DNA of 64,000 bases, taken from positions 174,612 through 238,611 of the forward strand of contig NZ_UFQC01000006.1 of assembly GCF_900496975.1 (NCBI RefSeq), given 5' to 3'. Positions within the stretch are counted from its first letter, which is position 1. Each line of letters begins with the position of its first letter. The notes beneath the pieces are model-generated. The model did not search any database. It was not told the DNA's origin and saw nothing but the letters and a program-made list of their open reading frames with translations. Positions 1-8,654 of the stretch are shown in pieces. Source of the DNA: Achromobacter veterisilvae (GTDB lineage Bacteria > Pseudomonadota > Gammaproteobacteria > Burkholderiales > Burkholderiaceae_B). Position numbers and translations under genes: made by a program.

Positions 1-353
1 GGCGCGAAGTCCTTCTCGGTATCGTAGGGCAACTGTTTGGTGATCGCGGGATTGACCACATGCGCGGTGGTCGTGACCAGCAGGGTGTAGCCGTCGGCGG
101 ACGCGCGCGCCACTTTTTCTCCGCCGATGACGCCGCCCGCGCCCGTGCGGTTGTCCACCACCACCGGTTGCTTGAGCTGGCCTTGCATCGTCTTGGCCAA
201 CTGCCGCGCCAGCACGTCGGTCATGCCGCCCGCCGCGAACGGCACCACCAGCGTGACCGGCTGGCTCGGATAGGGCGCGGCCGACGCCGCCGCCGCGGCC
301 AACAGCGCGCACGCGCCCGTCAGCCAATTCTTGATGCGTGATTTCCGTTTCAT
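1..353 (-). CDS. Bug-family tripartite tricarboxylate transporter substrate-binding protein, C-terminus beyond the window
   Basis: This is the N-terminal 117 codons of a periplasmic solute-binding protein of the Bug/TctC family; the rest lies before base 1. The ATG is at 353-351. A signal peptide is visible: a KRKSR basic start, an alanine-rich core, and likely cleavage after ASAA. The mature part begins YPSQPVTLVVPFAAGG and continues with VVVDNRTGAGG and SADGYTLL, the hallmark blocks of the family. Such proteins bind small carboxylates in the periplasm, with or without a cognate TctAB permease. It lies 26 bases downstream of the crotonase gene on the same strand, so the two are probably co-transcribed and the ligand may be the acid whose CoA ester the crotonase handles (inference). 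The ligand cannot be read from sequence. Confidence 0.93.
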   Translation of the reverse strand, partial: MKRKSRIKNWLTGACALLAAAAASAAPYPSQPVTLVVPFAAGGMTDVLARQLAKTMQGQLKQPVVVDNRTGAGGVIGGEKVARASADGYTLLVTTTAHVVNPAITKQLPYDTEKDFA

Positions 354-379
354 TGTCTGTCTCCTCGAGGGCGGCGCTC

Positions 380-1150
380 TCAGGCGCGTTTGCGATGCTG
401 CAGGAAGGCTTCCATATACCGCTTGGGTTCATCGGTGTCGTAGGCCGACACCAGCGCGTCGATCCCGATCGAGATGGCCTCGGCCAGCGGCATGCGCTCC
501 CAATCGCGGATCAGTTTCTTCTGGATCCGCATGGCCTGCGGCCCGCCTTCCAGCAATTCCTTCTGCCAGGCCGCCGCGCGCAGCGCCAGTTCGCCCTCGG
601 CCGCAACGTCCGTGATCAGGCCCCAGTCGCAGGCCTGCCGGGCGGGTATCATCCGCCCGCTGAGCAGCAGATCGCGGGTGCGGGTCCAGCCGATCATGCC
701 TGGCAGCATCGCGCCATGGATCACGGACGGCACGCCCAGCTTGACCTCCGGCATGCCGAACTTCGCATCCGCGCCGGCGACCTTGATGTCGCATACCGCC
801 GCCACCTCCATGCCCGCGCCCAGGCAATAACCGGAGATCACCGACATCGTCGGGAACGGCAGGTCTCGCAGTTGCTCGCACAACGCGTGCACGCCGCGAA
901 TGTACGCGTCGATGTCGGCCTTGCCCGCGTCCTTCAGGAACTTGATGTCCGCGCCGCCGAGGAACGCGGCCGCCCCGCCCTGCACGATCAGCAGGCGGAT
1001 GCTTTCGTCCCGCGCCAGGGCGCGCAGCGTCTCGGTGTAGACCACCGCGGCTTCGGAGGTCAGCAAATTGAGCCGGCCGTTGTCAAAGGTGATGGCGACC
1101 ACGCCGTCGGCGCGGCGGTCGATATGGCACTGGGGAGTCTGGGTCTGCAT
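380..1150 (-). CDS. enoyl-CoA hydratase/isomerase (crotonase) family protein
   Basis: This is a 256-residue cytoplasmic crotonase-fold enzyme of normal family length. The oxyanion-hole segments are FLGGADIKFL (about residues 64-73) and GYCLGAGMEV (about 107-116). Both acidic residues used by true hydratases appear to be present: Glu in GAGMEV and Glu in GMPEVKLG, 20 residues later. A water-adding or isomerase activity is therefore plausible, but the substrate is unknown. It is divergent from the LysR regulator at 1242 and followed at 26 bases by a Bug binding protein, which suggests a small LysR-controlled acid-degradation unit. A 9-bp inverted repeat abuts the start codon and contains its presumed ribosome-binding site (GAGG). 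Confidence 0.93.
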   Translation of the reverse strand: MQTQTPQCHIDRRADGVVAITFDNGRLNLLTSEAAVVYTETLRALARDESIRLLIVQGGAAAFLGGADIKFLKDAGKADIDAYIRGVHALCEQLRDLPFPTMSVISGYCLGAGMEVAAVCDIKVAGADAKFGMPEVKLGVPSVIHGAMLPGMIGWTRTRDLLLSGRMIPARQACDWGLITDVAAEGELALRAAAWQKELLEGGPQAMRIQKKLIRDWERMPLAEAISIGIDALVSAYDTDEPKRYMEAFLQHRKRA

Positions 1151-1152
1151 GC

Positions 1153-1179
1153 ATGCCTCGCTGGGTAGATGCGAGGCAT
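1153..1179. promoter_or_regulatory. 9-bp perfect inverted repeat abutting the crotonase start
   Basis: ATGCCTCGC and GCGAGGCAT are exact reverse complements separated by 9 bases. Read on the minus strand, the proximal arm contains the GAGG that would serve as ribosome-binding site for the gene starting at 1150. It could be a regulator site or an RNA hairpin that hides the ribosome-binding site; the sequence does not decide between these. Confidence 0.6.
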
Positions 1180-1214
1180 CATAGGTTTGGCCGCATTAAT
1201 GAGACAATGGAATT

Positions 1215-1230
1215 CTTAGACTTTACTAAG
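1215..1230. promoter_or_regulatory. LysR-type operator candidate (T-N11-A dyad)
   Basis: CTTAG-ACTTTA-CTAAG is a perfect 5-bp dyad with a T-N11-A spacing, the usual form of a LysR-type regulator box. It lies 12 bases before the LysR start codon and 65 bases before the divergent crotonase start, where autoregulation and divergent control would both act from one site. Confidence 0.6.
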
Positions 1231-1241
1231 TCCATCGTGGA

Positions 1242-2180
1242 ATGAATATCACCTTCCGCCAACTCCGCATCTTCCTGGAACTGTTCGAGACCGGCAGCTT
1301 CACGGCGGCCGCGGCAAGGCTGCACGTCACCCAGTCGGCCGCCAGCAAGATGATCGCCGAGCTGGAATCGCAGTTGAATCTGGTGCTGTTCGACCGCAGC
1401 ACCCGCCGCGTTACGCCGAACGACGCGGCTCGGGAGTTTCACGCCTTCGCGGTGGACGTCGTGGCGACCATGCAGACGGCCACGCGCAGCGTCGAAGAGC
1501 TGATCTCGCTTGAGCGCGGCAAGGTCAGCATCGCGGCGTCGCCGCTGATGATCTATGGCCTGCTCGCCGACGTGATCGCCGATTACCGGACCCGCTACCC
1601 CGGCATCCAATTCGAGCTGCACGAGCTTTCCACGGACCAGACGGTCGAAAGCGTCCGGGCGGGCACCGTCGATTTCGGCCTGGGCGCGATCGACATGCGC
1701 ATCCCGGGCATCCAGTCGGAAGTGGTGTTGGAAGACGGCATGCGCGTGGTGATCGACGCCGCCCATCCCCTGAACCGCCGCGCCTCGGTGGCGCTGAAGG
1801 AACTGGCGGCGTGGAACCATATCTCGCTGCGCAATTTCTATAGCGTGCGCCGCAGCCTGGACCTCATTCTGGCCAGCCAGGGCGTCACGCTGCCCAGCGC
1901 GATCGAGGCCGGCACGCTGACCGCGGCGCTGGGCCTGGTGCGCCGCGGCGCCGGCGTGCTGATCGTGCCGGGCTACGCGGCAACCATCGCCGAGCAATGG
2001 GGCATGCGCACACTTTCCCTCCGCGGCGTCTCGCCCACGGTGCACCAGATCTCGCTGATCCAGCGCAGCCAGGCCCGTCCGTCGGTGTCCACGCGGCATT
2101 TCCTGGACGTGCTCCTGACGCGGCTGGCGCAGCGGGGCGCCGCCAAAACAGCGCTTTCGCGCGCGACGAGACCTGGCTGA
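1242..2180 (+). CDS. LysR-family transcriptional regulator
   Basis: This is a 312-residue protein of standard LysR length. The winged helix-turn-helix occupies about residues 1-65 (MNITFRQLRIFLELFETGSF, then AAARLHVTQSAASKMIAELE). A periplasmic-binding-like effector domain runs from about residue 90 to 295. It is transcribed divergently from the crotonase/Bug pair, with a T-N11-A dyad between them, so that pair is its likely target. The effector is unknown. Confidence 0.93.
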   Translation: MNITFRQLRIFLELFETGSFTAAAARLHVTQSAASKMIAELESQLNLVLFDRSTRRVTPNDAAREFHAFAVDVVATMQTATRSVEELISLERGKVSIAASPLMIYGLLADVIADYRTRYPGIQFELHELSTDQTVESVRAGTVDFGLGAIDMRIPGIQSEVVLEDGMRVVIDAAHPLNRRASVALKELAAWNHISLRNFYSVRRSLDLILASQGVTLPSAIEAGTLTAALGLVRRGAGVLIVPGYAATIAEQWGMRTLSLRGVSPTVHQISLIQRSQARPSVSTRHFLDVLLTRLAQRGAAKTALSRATRPG

Positions 2181-2321
2181 CCAGCCCTGAACGGTTCGAC
2201 ATATCGGCCGGCCTGCGACTGATGCCTGGCCGGCAGGCAGCCACCCCCGCGGAACACAGGCATTCGCGGCGCGGGATTAAACGGCGCCGACGCTCGTTCG
2301 TCTAGAAATAAGAGCATGAAT

Positions 2322-2341
2322 CGCAAGGCAAGCGCCTTGCG
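2322..2341 (+). other. 8-bp stem-loop in the leader of the first TonB receptor
   Basis: CGCAAGGC and GCCTTGCG pair perfectly around a 4-base loop, 80 bases before the receptor ATG. No T-run follows, so it is not a classical terminator. It may be a leader RNA structure or a protein site. I see no convincing Fur box in 2181-2421. Confidence 0.4.
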
Positions 2342-2421
2342 TCCAATCATTGCCGTCGCGGCGTGGCGTCGTCACGCCAATAACAAGGGGCTCCTTCCAG
2401 TCCCGTCTACGCGCACAAACC

Positions 2422-4572
2422 ATGAAGACTCCTCGCAATACTCCGCGCGCGCTCGCGCGCCGCCCTCTTTGCTATCCGCTGATCGTAGGCCTGGCCATCG
2501 CCGCGCCCGTCCACGCCCAACAATCGGCCGGTGGCGCCGCCGTGCCCACGCTGCCGTCCATCAACGTCCTGGGCGACCAAACGGACGCCGCCACCGGGCC
2601 GGTCAACGGCTACGTGGCCCGCGAGACCCTGACGGGCAGCAAGACCCCGACCAACCTGCTGGAGATTCCGCAATCGGTCTCGGTGGTCGGCGCGCAGGAA
2701 ATGCAGGACCGCGGCGTGCAGACGGTGTCGCAGGCCATCCAGTACGTGCCTGGCGTGCAGATCAGCAACTTCGGCGGCGCCGAAGTCCGCAACGACTGGA
2801 TCGTATTGCGCGGCTTCGACGCCAAGATCACCGGAGATTACCGCGATGGCCTGAGCCAACTGCCTTACGACCAGATCCGCGCCCGCACCGATCCCTACGC
2901 GCTGGAACGCGTGGAGGTCATCCGCGGGCCGTCGTCGGTGCTGTATGGCCAGGTGGCGCCGGGCGGGCTGGTCAATCGCGTGACCAAGCGCCCCACCGCC
3001 GACGCCTTCGGCGAAATCGTGCTGCAAGGCGGAAATTTCGACCGCCGCCAGGCAGCCTTCGACGTGGGCGGCCCCATCGACAATGACGGCAAGTACCTGT
3101 ACCGCCTGACGGGCATCTTGCGCGACGCAGGCACGCAGGTCAAATACGACAGCGACCATCGTTACCCGGACGATCTGGGCTACATCGCGCCCGCCTTCAC
3201 GTGGCGGCCCAACGCCGACACCTCGTTCACGCTGCTGACGAGCTACCAACACGACCAGACCGACGGAGAATCCCGCCCCGTGTTCCCCACCCACGTGCCG
3301 GTGGGCGACTACGGTTTCAACAAATACGACCGCAAGCAATACGCCATCGGCTACCTGCTCGAGCACCGCGTCAACAATGCGTTTACGCTGCGCCAGAACG
3401 CCCGCTACCAGCATGGCAAGCTGGATCAACGCGACCTGTACAACCTGCGCCTGCTGGCCGACGGCCACACCATCAGCCGGTACGCCCTGGTGTCCAAGGA
3501 AAGCATGGACGGCGTGGCGATCGACAATCAGGCCGAATACCGGTTCAACCTGGGCCGCGTGTCGCACACGCTGCTGGCGGGGCTGGATTACCGGTTCCAG
3601 GACGGCCAGCAGTGGTATCGCCAGGGCCTGGCGCCCAACCTGGACCTGGAAAATCCCGTCTACGACCAGGACATTCCGTATCCGCCCGCGGCCAATACCA
3701 TCATCGACCAGAAGGACGTGAGCCGCCAGTTGGGCGTCTATCTGCAGGACCAGATCAAGGTGGACAAAGTCGTCGTGACGCTAGGCGCGCGCCAGGACTG
3801 GGCGCGCAGCAACAGCGACAACCGCTTGACCAACGTCACGACCCGGCAACAGGACACGGCGTTCACGGGCCGGCTGGGCCTGGCCTATCTGTTCGACTCG
3901 GGCATCACGCCGTATGTCAGCTATTCCACGTCGTTCCTGCCGCAAATCGGGGCCGGCCTGGACAGCACGCCGTTCAAGCCCACCAAGGGCGAACAGTACG
4001 AGTTCGGCATCAAGTACCAGCCGCCCGGCTCCAACAGCATGGTGGCGCTGTCGGTGTTCGACCTTACACAGCGCAATGCGCTGACGCCCGACCCGCGCAA
4101 CACCAATTTCAGCGTGCAGACCGGCGAGATCGGTTCGCGCGGGATCGAACTGGAAGGCAAGGCAAACGTCATGCGCGGCCTGGACCTGATCGCGTCCTAT
4201 ACGCTGAACGACGTCAAGGTGAACAAGAGCAACAACCCAGCCGAAGAAGGCAACACGCCCATCGTCACGCCGCGCCACATGGCGTCCGCGTGGGTGAACT
4301 ACACGCTGCCCGACACCGTGCTGCAAGGCATGGGCATGGGGGTGGGCGTGCGCTACGTGGGCAAGACCTACGCGGACGTTTCCAACACCATTGAAAACGG
4401 CTCGTCGTTCATGGTGGATGCCGGTCTGCACTACCAACTGCGTAACTGGCGCTTTGCGGTCGACGCGACGAACCTGTTCAACAAGGAAACCATCGTGTGC
4501 CGCAACAACACCGTGAACTGCCGCTACGGCCTGGAACGGACCGTCATGGCCACGGTGGCCTACCGCTGGTAA
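2422..4572 (+). CDS. TonB-dependent siderophore receptor (no STN domain)
   Basis: This is an outer-membrane, TonB-gated receptor of 716 residues, likely for a ferric siderophore. The start at 2422 gives a clean signal peptide (MKTPRNTPRALARRP, a hydrophobic core, then VHAQ); an in-frame ATG at 2350 would place 24 unlikely residues before it. The plug domain covers about residues 60-170 and includes IPQSVSVVGAQEMQDRG, LRGFDAK and RGPSSVLYGQVAPGGLVNRV. The rest is the 22-strand barrel, ending in YRW. The protein is strikingly similar along its length to the receptor at 5128-7536 (shared GDYRDGLSQ, YALE, RHMA and CRYG blocks), but it lacks the N-terminal signalling domain. Its stop codon abuts the stop of the convergent sigma gene at 4573. 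Confidence 0.95.
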   Translation: MKTPRNTPRALARRPLCYPLIVGLAIAAPVHAQQSAGGAAVPTLPSINVLGDQTDAATGPVNGYVARETLTGSKTPTNLLEIPQSVSVVGAQEMQDRGVQTVSQAIQYVPGVQISNFGGAEVRNDWIVLRGFDAKITGDYRDGLSQLPYDQIRARTDPYALERVEVIRGPSSVLYGQVAPGGLVNRVTKRPTADAFGEIVLQGGNFDRRQAAFDVGGPIDNDGKYLYRLTGILRDAGTQVKYDSDHRYPDDLGYIAPAFTWRPNADTSFTLLTSYQHDQTDGESRPVFPTHVPVGDYGFNKYDRKQYAIGYLLEHRVNNAFTLRQNARYQHGKLDQRDLYNLRLLADGHTISRYALVSKESMDGVAIDNQAEYRFNLGRVSHTLLAGLDYRFQDGQQWYRQGLAPNLDLENPVYDQDIPYPPAANTIIDQKDVSRQLGVYLQDQIKVDKVVVTLGARQDWARSNSDNRLTNVTTRQQDTAFTGRLGLAYLFDSGITPYVSYSTSFLPQIGAGLDSTPFKPTKGEQYEFGIKYQPPGSNSMVALSVFDLTQRNALTPDPRNTNFSVQTGEIGSRGIELEGKANVMRGLDLIASYTLNDVKVNKSNNPAEEGNTPIVTPRHMASAWVNYTLPDTVLQGMGMGVGVRYVGKTYADVSNTIENGSSFMVDAGLHYQLRNWRFAVDATNLFNKETIVCRNNTVNCRYGLERTVMATVAYRW

Positions 4573-5091
4573 CTAGGGCAGCAGATACTCGCGGCATGAA
4601 CTCAGCGCCACGTCGGCATCGCGGATCATGAAATTGACGAGCGTGGCCGACACCCCGAGCTCGCGCGCCACGTCGCGCTGCGTGCACCCTTCTAGACGGT
4701 GCAATTCGAAGGCCCGGCGCGTGCGCGCCGACATGTTCTGCAGCGCGTCCGCGGCCAGGGCCATCGCCTGATGGCTGACGGCAGCCTCTTCGGCCAGCGA
4801 CGCGGAGACGGCATGCTGGCCGTCCTCTTGTCCCGCGAACAGTCGGGACTCCAGCGCGCGGCGACGGTGGTAGTCGATCGAAAGATGGCGCACCGTCTGG
4901 AACAGGTACGCCACCGGTTCGCGCACGTCCCGCGGCGGCGGGCCTTCCAGCAGCTTCAGATATGTGTCCTGCACCACGTCGTCAGCCAGGTCGCGGCACC
5001 CGAGTATGCGCGTCGCCGTGTGCAGCAACTTGCGCCGGTGGGCCAGGTACAGGGCCGCCAGCTCGTCCCTGATGGCAGGGGGGCTCGACAT
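4573..5091 (-). CDS. ECF sigma factor, FecI-like, fourth gene of the iron operon
   Basis: This 172-residue sigma-70 family ECF factor has region 2 at about residues 10-75 (DLADDVVQDTYLKLLE, then the region 2.4-like SIDYHRRRALESR). Region 4 is at about 110-165 (LEGCTQRDVARELGVSATLV). It follows the STN receptor by 36 bases on the same strand, with a good ribosome-binding site (AGGAG, 8 bases before the ATG). It is thus the last gene of a sigma/FecR/receptor/sigma series. It has no adjacent anti-sigma of its own. It may activate the convergent receptor gene or respond to the single FecR upstream (inference). Confidence 0.93.
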   Translation of the reverse strand: MSSPPAIRDELAALYLAHRRKLLHTATRILGCRDLADDVVQDTYLKLLEGPPPRDVREPVAYLFQTVRHLSIDYHRRRALESRLFAGQEDGQHAVSASLAEEAAVSHQAMALAADALQNMSARTRRAFELHRLEGCTQRDVARELGVSATLVNFMIRDADVALSSCREYLLP

Positions 5092-5127
5092 GATGTGACT
5101 CCTCTCGCACGCCGCCGCCCGGCGGGA

Positions 5128-7536
5128 TCAATAGCGGTACGCGACGGCGGCGAGCACCGTGCGTTCGACGCCATATCGGCAATTGACGCGGTCGTTGCGG
5201 CAGACCACGGTTTCTTTATTCAGCAGGTTCATGGCGTCGACGGAAAAGCGCCACGCGCCGGTCTCGTAGGCCAGGGAGGCATCCGCCACGGCGGCGCCGC
5301 GATTCTTCATCGTGTTGGCCACGTCGACATACGTCGGACCGATATAGCGCACGCCCACGCCGGCGTTCCAGCCGGACAGCGGGCCTGCCGAGAAACGATG
5401 GCCAAGCCAGATGGCCGCCATGTGCCGCGGCGTGACGATCGGCATCTTGCGCGCCCCGCCGTCATTGCTGGACACGTTGGTCACCGCGTTGTACGTGTAG
5501 GCGGCCACGAGGTCCCAGCCATCGCCCTGGCTGAGCTTGGCCTCGATCTCCAGCCCGCGCGAACGCAGGCGGCCCGACTGCACGCTAAAGCCGGCGTGCG
5601 CGGGGTCCGGGTCCGCCGTCAGCGCATTGCGCTGGTTCAGGTTGAATAGCGCAATGGTGTAGAGGCTGTTGGAATCCGGCGGCTGATACTTGACGCCCAC
5701 CTCGACCTGGTCGGACTCGGCCGGCGTGAACGGCGACCCGTCGAAGGCCGTGCCGGCTTGCGGCACGAATGCGGTGGCATAGCTGGCATACGGCGCCACG
5801 CCCGAGGCGAACGCATACGACAGGCCGGCGCGCCAGGTCGTGGCCTGGTCCTGTCCGCGGCTGTCGGCGCCCGCGAGGCGGTCTTCGGTCCGATCGGTGT
5901 AGCGGTCATGACGAGCGCCCAACGTCAGCGTCCACGGCCCCGCCTGGATCTGGTCCTGCGCATACAGTCCCCACTGCGTGCTGACCTGCCGGACGTCCAA
6001 CATCGTCTTGTCCGGACCCAGCGCCGCGATGGGCTGGCCGTACACGGGATCGTAGATATCCAGCGAAGGCGCCATCGCCTGCCGATAGTCCTGCGTGCCC
6101 GACAGCCGCCGGAAATCCAGGCCGGCCAGCACCGTGTGTTTCAGGCCTGCGCCCTCCAGCACGCCTTCCATCTGTGTGTCTACGGCCGCGCCGTGGGCGC
6201 GTTCGCTGGCCTGCAATTGCAGGCGCGACAAGCTGCGGCCGTCGGCGGCCAGCGCCAGCGGATACAGATTGCGCAGCGTCATGCGGCCCTGCTGATAGCG
6301 CGCGTTCTGCCGCAACGACCACGCGTCGCTCAGCCGATGCTCCAGCAGATACCCGACGCTGTAGAAGTCGCGGTCATTGCGGTCGTAGGAATAGTCGCCC
6401 ACCAGCGTGCGCGTGGGATAGTACGCGCGCGATTCGCCATCGTTGCGATCGCGCTGGTAGTGCGTCAGCAGCGTCAGCGACGTGTCGGCGTTGCGCCACC
6501 GGAAGGCCGGCGCCACATAGGCCAGGTCGTCGCGGTAGCGGTGGTCGTCGTCGTATCGATCCTGCGTACCGGCTTCGCGAGCCGTCGCGGTCAGGCGGTA
6601 GCTGACGCTGGCGACCTCGTTGACCGGGCCGCCCAGGTCCACGAACGCCTGCCGGCTGTCGAAGGATCCGGCTTGAACGGCCACCTCGCGCAGCACGGTC
6701 GCGGTGGGACGCTTGGTCACGCGGTTGACGATGCCGCCCGGCGCCACCTGCCCGTACAGCGCCGACGATGGGCCGCGCACGGCCTCGATGCTTTCCAGCG
6801 CATAGGCCGGCATGTGCGCGCGGATCTGGTCGTACGGCATCTGGCTCAGGCCGTCGCGATAGTCCCCCGTCAGCTTGGCATCGAAGCCGCGCAGCACCAG
6901 CCAGTCGTTGCGGATTTCGTTGCTGCCGAAATTATTGATCTGCACGCCTGGCGTGTACTGCAACGCCTGCGGAACGGTGCGCGCATAGCGTGCCTGCATT
7001 TCCTGGCCGGTCACGACCGACACGGATTGCGGCACGCGCACAAGGGGCGTGCTGGTCTTGGTCCCGGCCGAAGCGGACAGCGCCACGAAACCATCCCCGC
7101 CCGCGGCCGCCCCCCACACCAGCGTCGGCGGCATCCATAAGGCCGCTGGCGTCGCGCCCATGCTTCTGACCCGGAAGCTGGCCGGAGAATCCTGATAGGC
7201 CTCCAGCCCATAGCCCCCCAGCACCTGCGCGAACGCCTGCTCGACCGTGTAGCGGCCATTCAGGCCGTCGCTTTCCAGGCCGCGCGTCAGCGTGGGCTCG
7301 AACACCAGCATGACGCCCGCCTGGCTGGCAATCCGCTGCAAGACCGTCACCAGCGGCCCCGCGGGCACGTCATAGCGCAGGCTCGCGCTGTCGCGCGGCG
7401 CCGGGCCGTCCTGCGCGCGGGCCGCCTGGCCGATCAGCGCGGCGAACGCCAACAGCAGTATGGCGGCGAGCGCCCGCCCGCCTGCCCCGGTACGGGACAG
7501 GGCGATGCGCGTGTCGCCGCCTGTATGCCTGGCCAT
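5128..7536 (-). CDS. TonB-dependent siderophore receptor with N-terminal STN signalling domain
   Basis: This is an 802-residue outer-membrane transducer. ATG 7536 gives a signal peptide (basic start, ALAAILLLAFAALIG core, cleavage near ARAQ). It is followed by an STN domain at about residues 52-120 (SLRYDVPAGPLVTVLQRIA and LNGRYTVEQAFAQVL), which in FecA/FpvA-type receptors contacts a FecR anti-sigma in the periplasm. The plug includes VPQSVSVVTGQEMQ and RGPSSALYGQVAPGGIVNR, and the barrel ends in AYRY. It is the third gene after a sigma factor and a FecR, the classic cell-surface signalling arrangement. Apart from the STN it is a close paralogue of the receptor at 2422. The siderophore is not identifiable from sequence. 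Confidence 0.95.
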   Translation of the reverse strand: MARHTGGDTRIALSRTGAGGRALAAILLLAFAALIGQAARAQDGPAPRDSASLRYDVPAGPLVTVLQRIASQAGVMLVFEPTLTRGLESDGLNGRYTVEQAFAQVLGGYGLEAYQDSPASFRVRSMGATPAALWMPPTLVWGAAAGGDGFVALSASAGTKTSTPLVRVPQSVSVVTGQEMQARYARTVPQALQYTPGVQINNFGSNEIRNDWLVLRGFDAKLTGDYRDGLSQMPYDQIRAHMPAYALESIEAVRGPSSALYGQVAPGGIVNRVTKRPTATVLREVAVQAGSFDSRQAFVDLGGPVNEVASVSYRLTATAREAGTQDRYDDDHRYRDDLAYVAPAFRWRNADTSLTLLTHYQRDRNDGESRAYYPTRTLVGDYSYDRNDRDFYSVGYLLEHRLSDAWSLRQNARYQQGRMTLRNLYPLALAADGRSLSRLQLQASERAHGAAVDTQMEGVLEGAGLKHTVLAGLDFRRLSGTQDYRQAMAPSLDIYDPVYGQPIAALGPDKTMLDVRQVSTQWGLYAQDQIQAGPWTLTLGARHDRYTDRTEDRLAGADSRGQDQATTWRAGLSYAFASGVAPYASYATAFVPQAGTAFDGSPFTPAESDQVEVGVKYQPPDSNSLYTIALFNLNQRNALTADPDPAHAGFSVQSGRLRSRGLEIEAKLSQGDGWDLVAAYTYNAVTNVSSNDGGARKMPIVTPRHMAAIWLGHRFSAGPLSGWNAGVGVRYIGPTYVDVANTMKNRGAAVADASLAYETGAWRFSVDAMNLLNKETVVCRNDRVNCRYGVERTVLAAVAYRY

Positions 7537-7616
7537 GATGCCGTTTCGTCGCCTTGGATTTCGGTCCTGTTCAATAAAGAGGACACGCGAAAAACCAGAA
7601 CCGGAAAGGTTTGCTC

Positions 7617-7626
7617 GAAATATTTC
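7617..7626. promoter_or_regulatory. GAAATATTTC palindrome upstream of the STN receptor
   Basis: This is a perfect 10-bp palindrome in the 123-base gap between FecR and the receptor, 81-90 bases before the receptor ATG. The heptamer AGAAATA within it (minus strand) also occurs before the paralogous receptor, at about 2303-2309. It could form part of an ECF-sigma promoter, but the match is too short to be sure. Confidence 0.3.
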
Positions 7627-7659
7627 TGGGCGCATCGCGGCGGCAGCCGCGGCCAGCGA

Positions 7660-8631
7660 TCAGCCCGGCGCCGAAACCACGACCCAGTACGGCGTCCGCT
7701 GGACGATCCGGACGTCGAGCAGCCGGCCCACGGCGGCCAACACGCGGTCGGTGTCGGCCAGAGGAAACAAGCCAGATATCCGCAGCCGGCCCGCGCGCTC
7801 GTCGCACGAGATGACACCCGGCCGATAACGGCTGAGTTCGGCCAGGAATTCCGCCAGCGGCATGTTGTCTGCCGCCAGTTCGCCCCGCAGCCATGCCATG
7901 TCGGCCTCGCCGACCGGCCCGGCAGCCTGGGCCCGCCCAGCGGAAACCTGCGCGGTCTGCCCCTTGGCCAGCACCAGCCCGGCGCCGCCTTGGCCCACGG
8001 GCTTGATTTCCACGGCCCCGTCGAACAGCGCGACATGCGTGGCGTCCGTCCCCTGGCGCACCGAAAAACGCGTGCCCAGCGCATGCACGCGCCCGAACTC
8101 GGTCTCGACCCGCAACGGCATGGAGGCGTACTGCGCCGCGTGGCCCGTCGCAACCAGGATTTCACCTCGCCGCAGCCGGATCAGCCGTTCGCCGCCCTCG
8201 AATCGCACGTCGATGCCGGTATCCGTGTTCAGCGTGATGCGCGTGCCGTCCGGCAGGTCGACGTCGCGCCGCTCGCCGACAGCCGTCGTGAAATCCGGCG
8301 AAAGGCGCAACCAGCGGTTTCGATCGGCAGCCCAGATCGCGGGCCCGATACAGGCGGCCAGGAATCCGGCCGAGAGCAGCACGCGGCGCCTGCCCTGCTG
8401 CCGGCGTTCGAGGGACAAGGCCTCGTAGGCCGGTTTGCCGGCCAGCTCGCGCATCCGGGCGTCGGCGCGCGCCAGATGGGCCCAGGCCCGCTCGTGGTCC
8501 GGGTCCGCCACGCACCAATCGCGCCACGCGCGCCTGTCTTCGTCGGTGGCGGCGCCCGACATGAACAGCACGTACCAGCGCGACGCCTCTTCCGCCACGC
8601 GCGGCGCCAGCGGCAAGCCGCCCGCGTACAT
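7660..8631 (-). CDS. FecR-family anti-sigma regulator
   Basis: This is a 323-residue inner-membrane regulator. The cytoplasmic N-terminal DUF4880 region is at about residues 10-55 (EEASRWYVLFMSG and DPDHERAWAHLARAD). A transmembrane segment follows at about 82-100 (VLLSAGFLAACIGPAIWA). The periplasmic FecR domain starts at about 115 (VGERRDVDLPDGTRITLNTD) and a C-terminal STN-binding part follows. ATG 8631 lies 23 bases after the sigma stop. A TTG overlapping that stop is an alternative start but would add residues not needed by the family. It should hold the upstream sigma factor inactive until the STN receptor signals. It is the only anti-sigma for two sigma genes in the operon. Confidence 0.93.
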   Translation of the reverse strand: MYAGGLPLAPRVAEEASRWYVLFMSGAATDEDRRAWRDWCVADPDHERAWAHLARADARMRELAGKPAYEALSLERRQQGRRRVLLSAGFLAACIGPAIWAADRNRWLRLSPDFTTAVGERRDVDLPDGTRITLNTDTGIDVRFEGGERLIRLRRGEILVATGHAAQYASMPLRVETEFGRVHALGTRFSVRQGTDATHVALFDGAVEIKPVGQGGAGLVLAKGQTAQVSAGRAQAAGPVGEADMAWLRGELAADNMPLAEFLAELSRYRPGVISCDERAGRLRISGLFPLADTDRVLAAVGRLLDVRIVQRTPYWVVVSAPG

Positions 8632-8654
8632 GGCCGTGCCGTCCGCCTTCCGAG

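Noticed and set aside
2302..2325. A possible Fur box before the first TonB receptor
   Set aside because: The best alignment of the AT-rich stretch matches fewer than half of the consensus positions, unlike the site at 9218.
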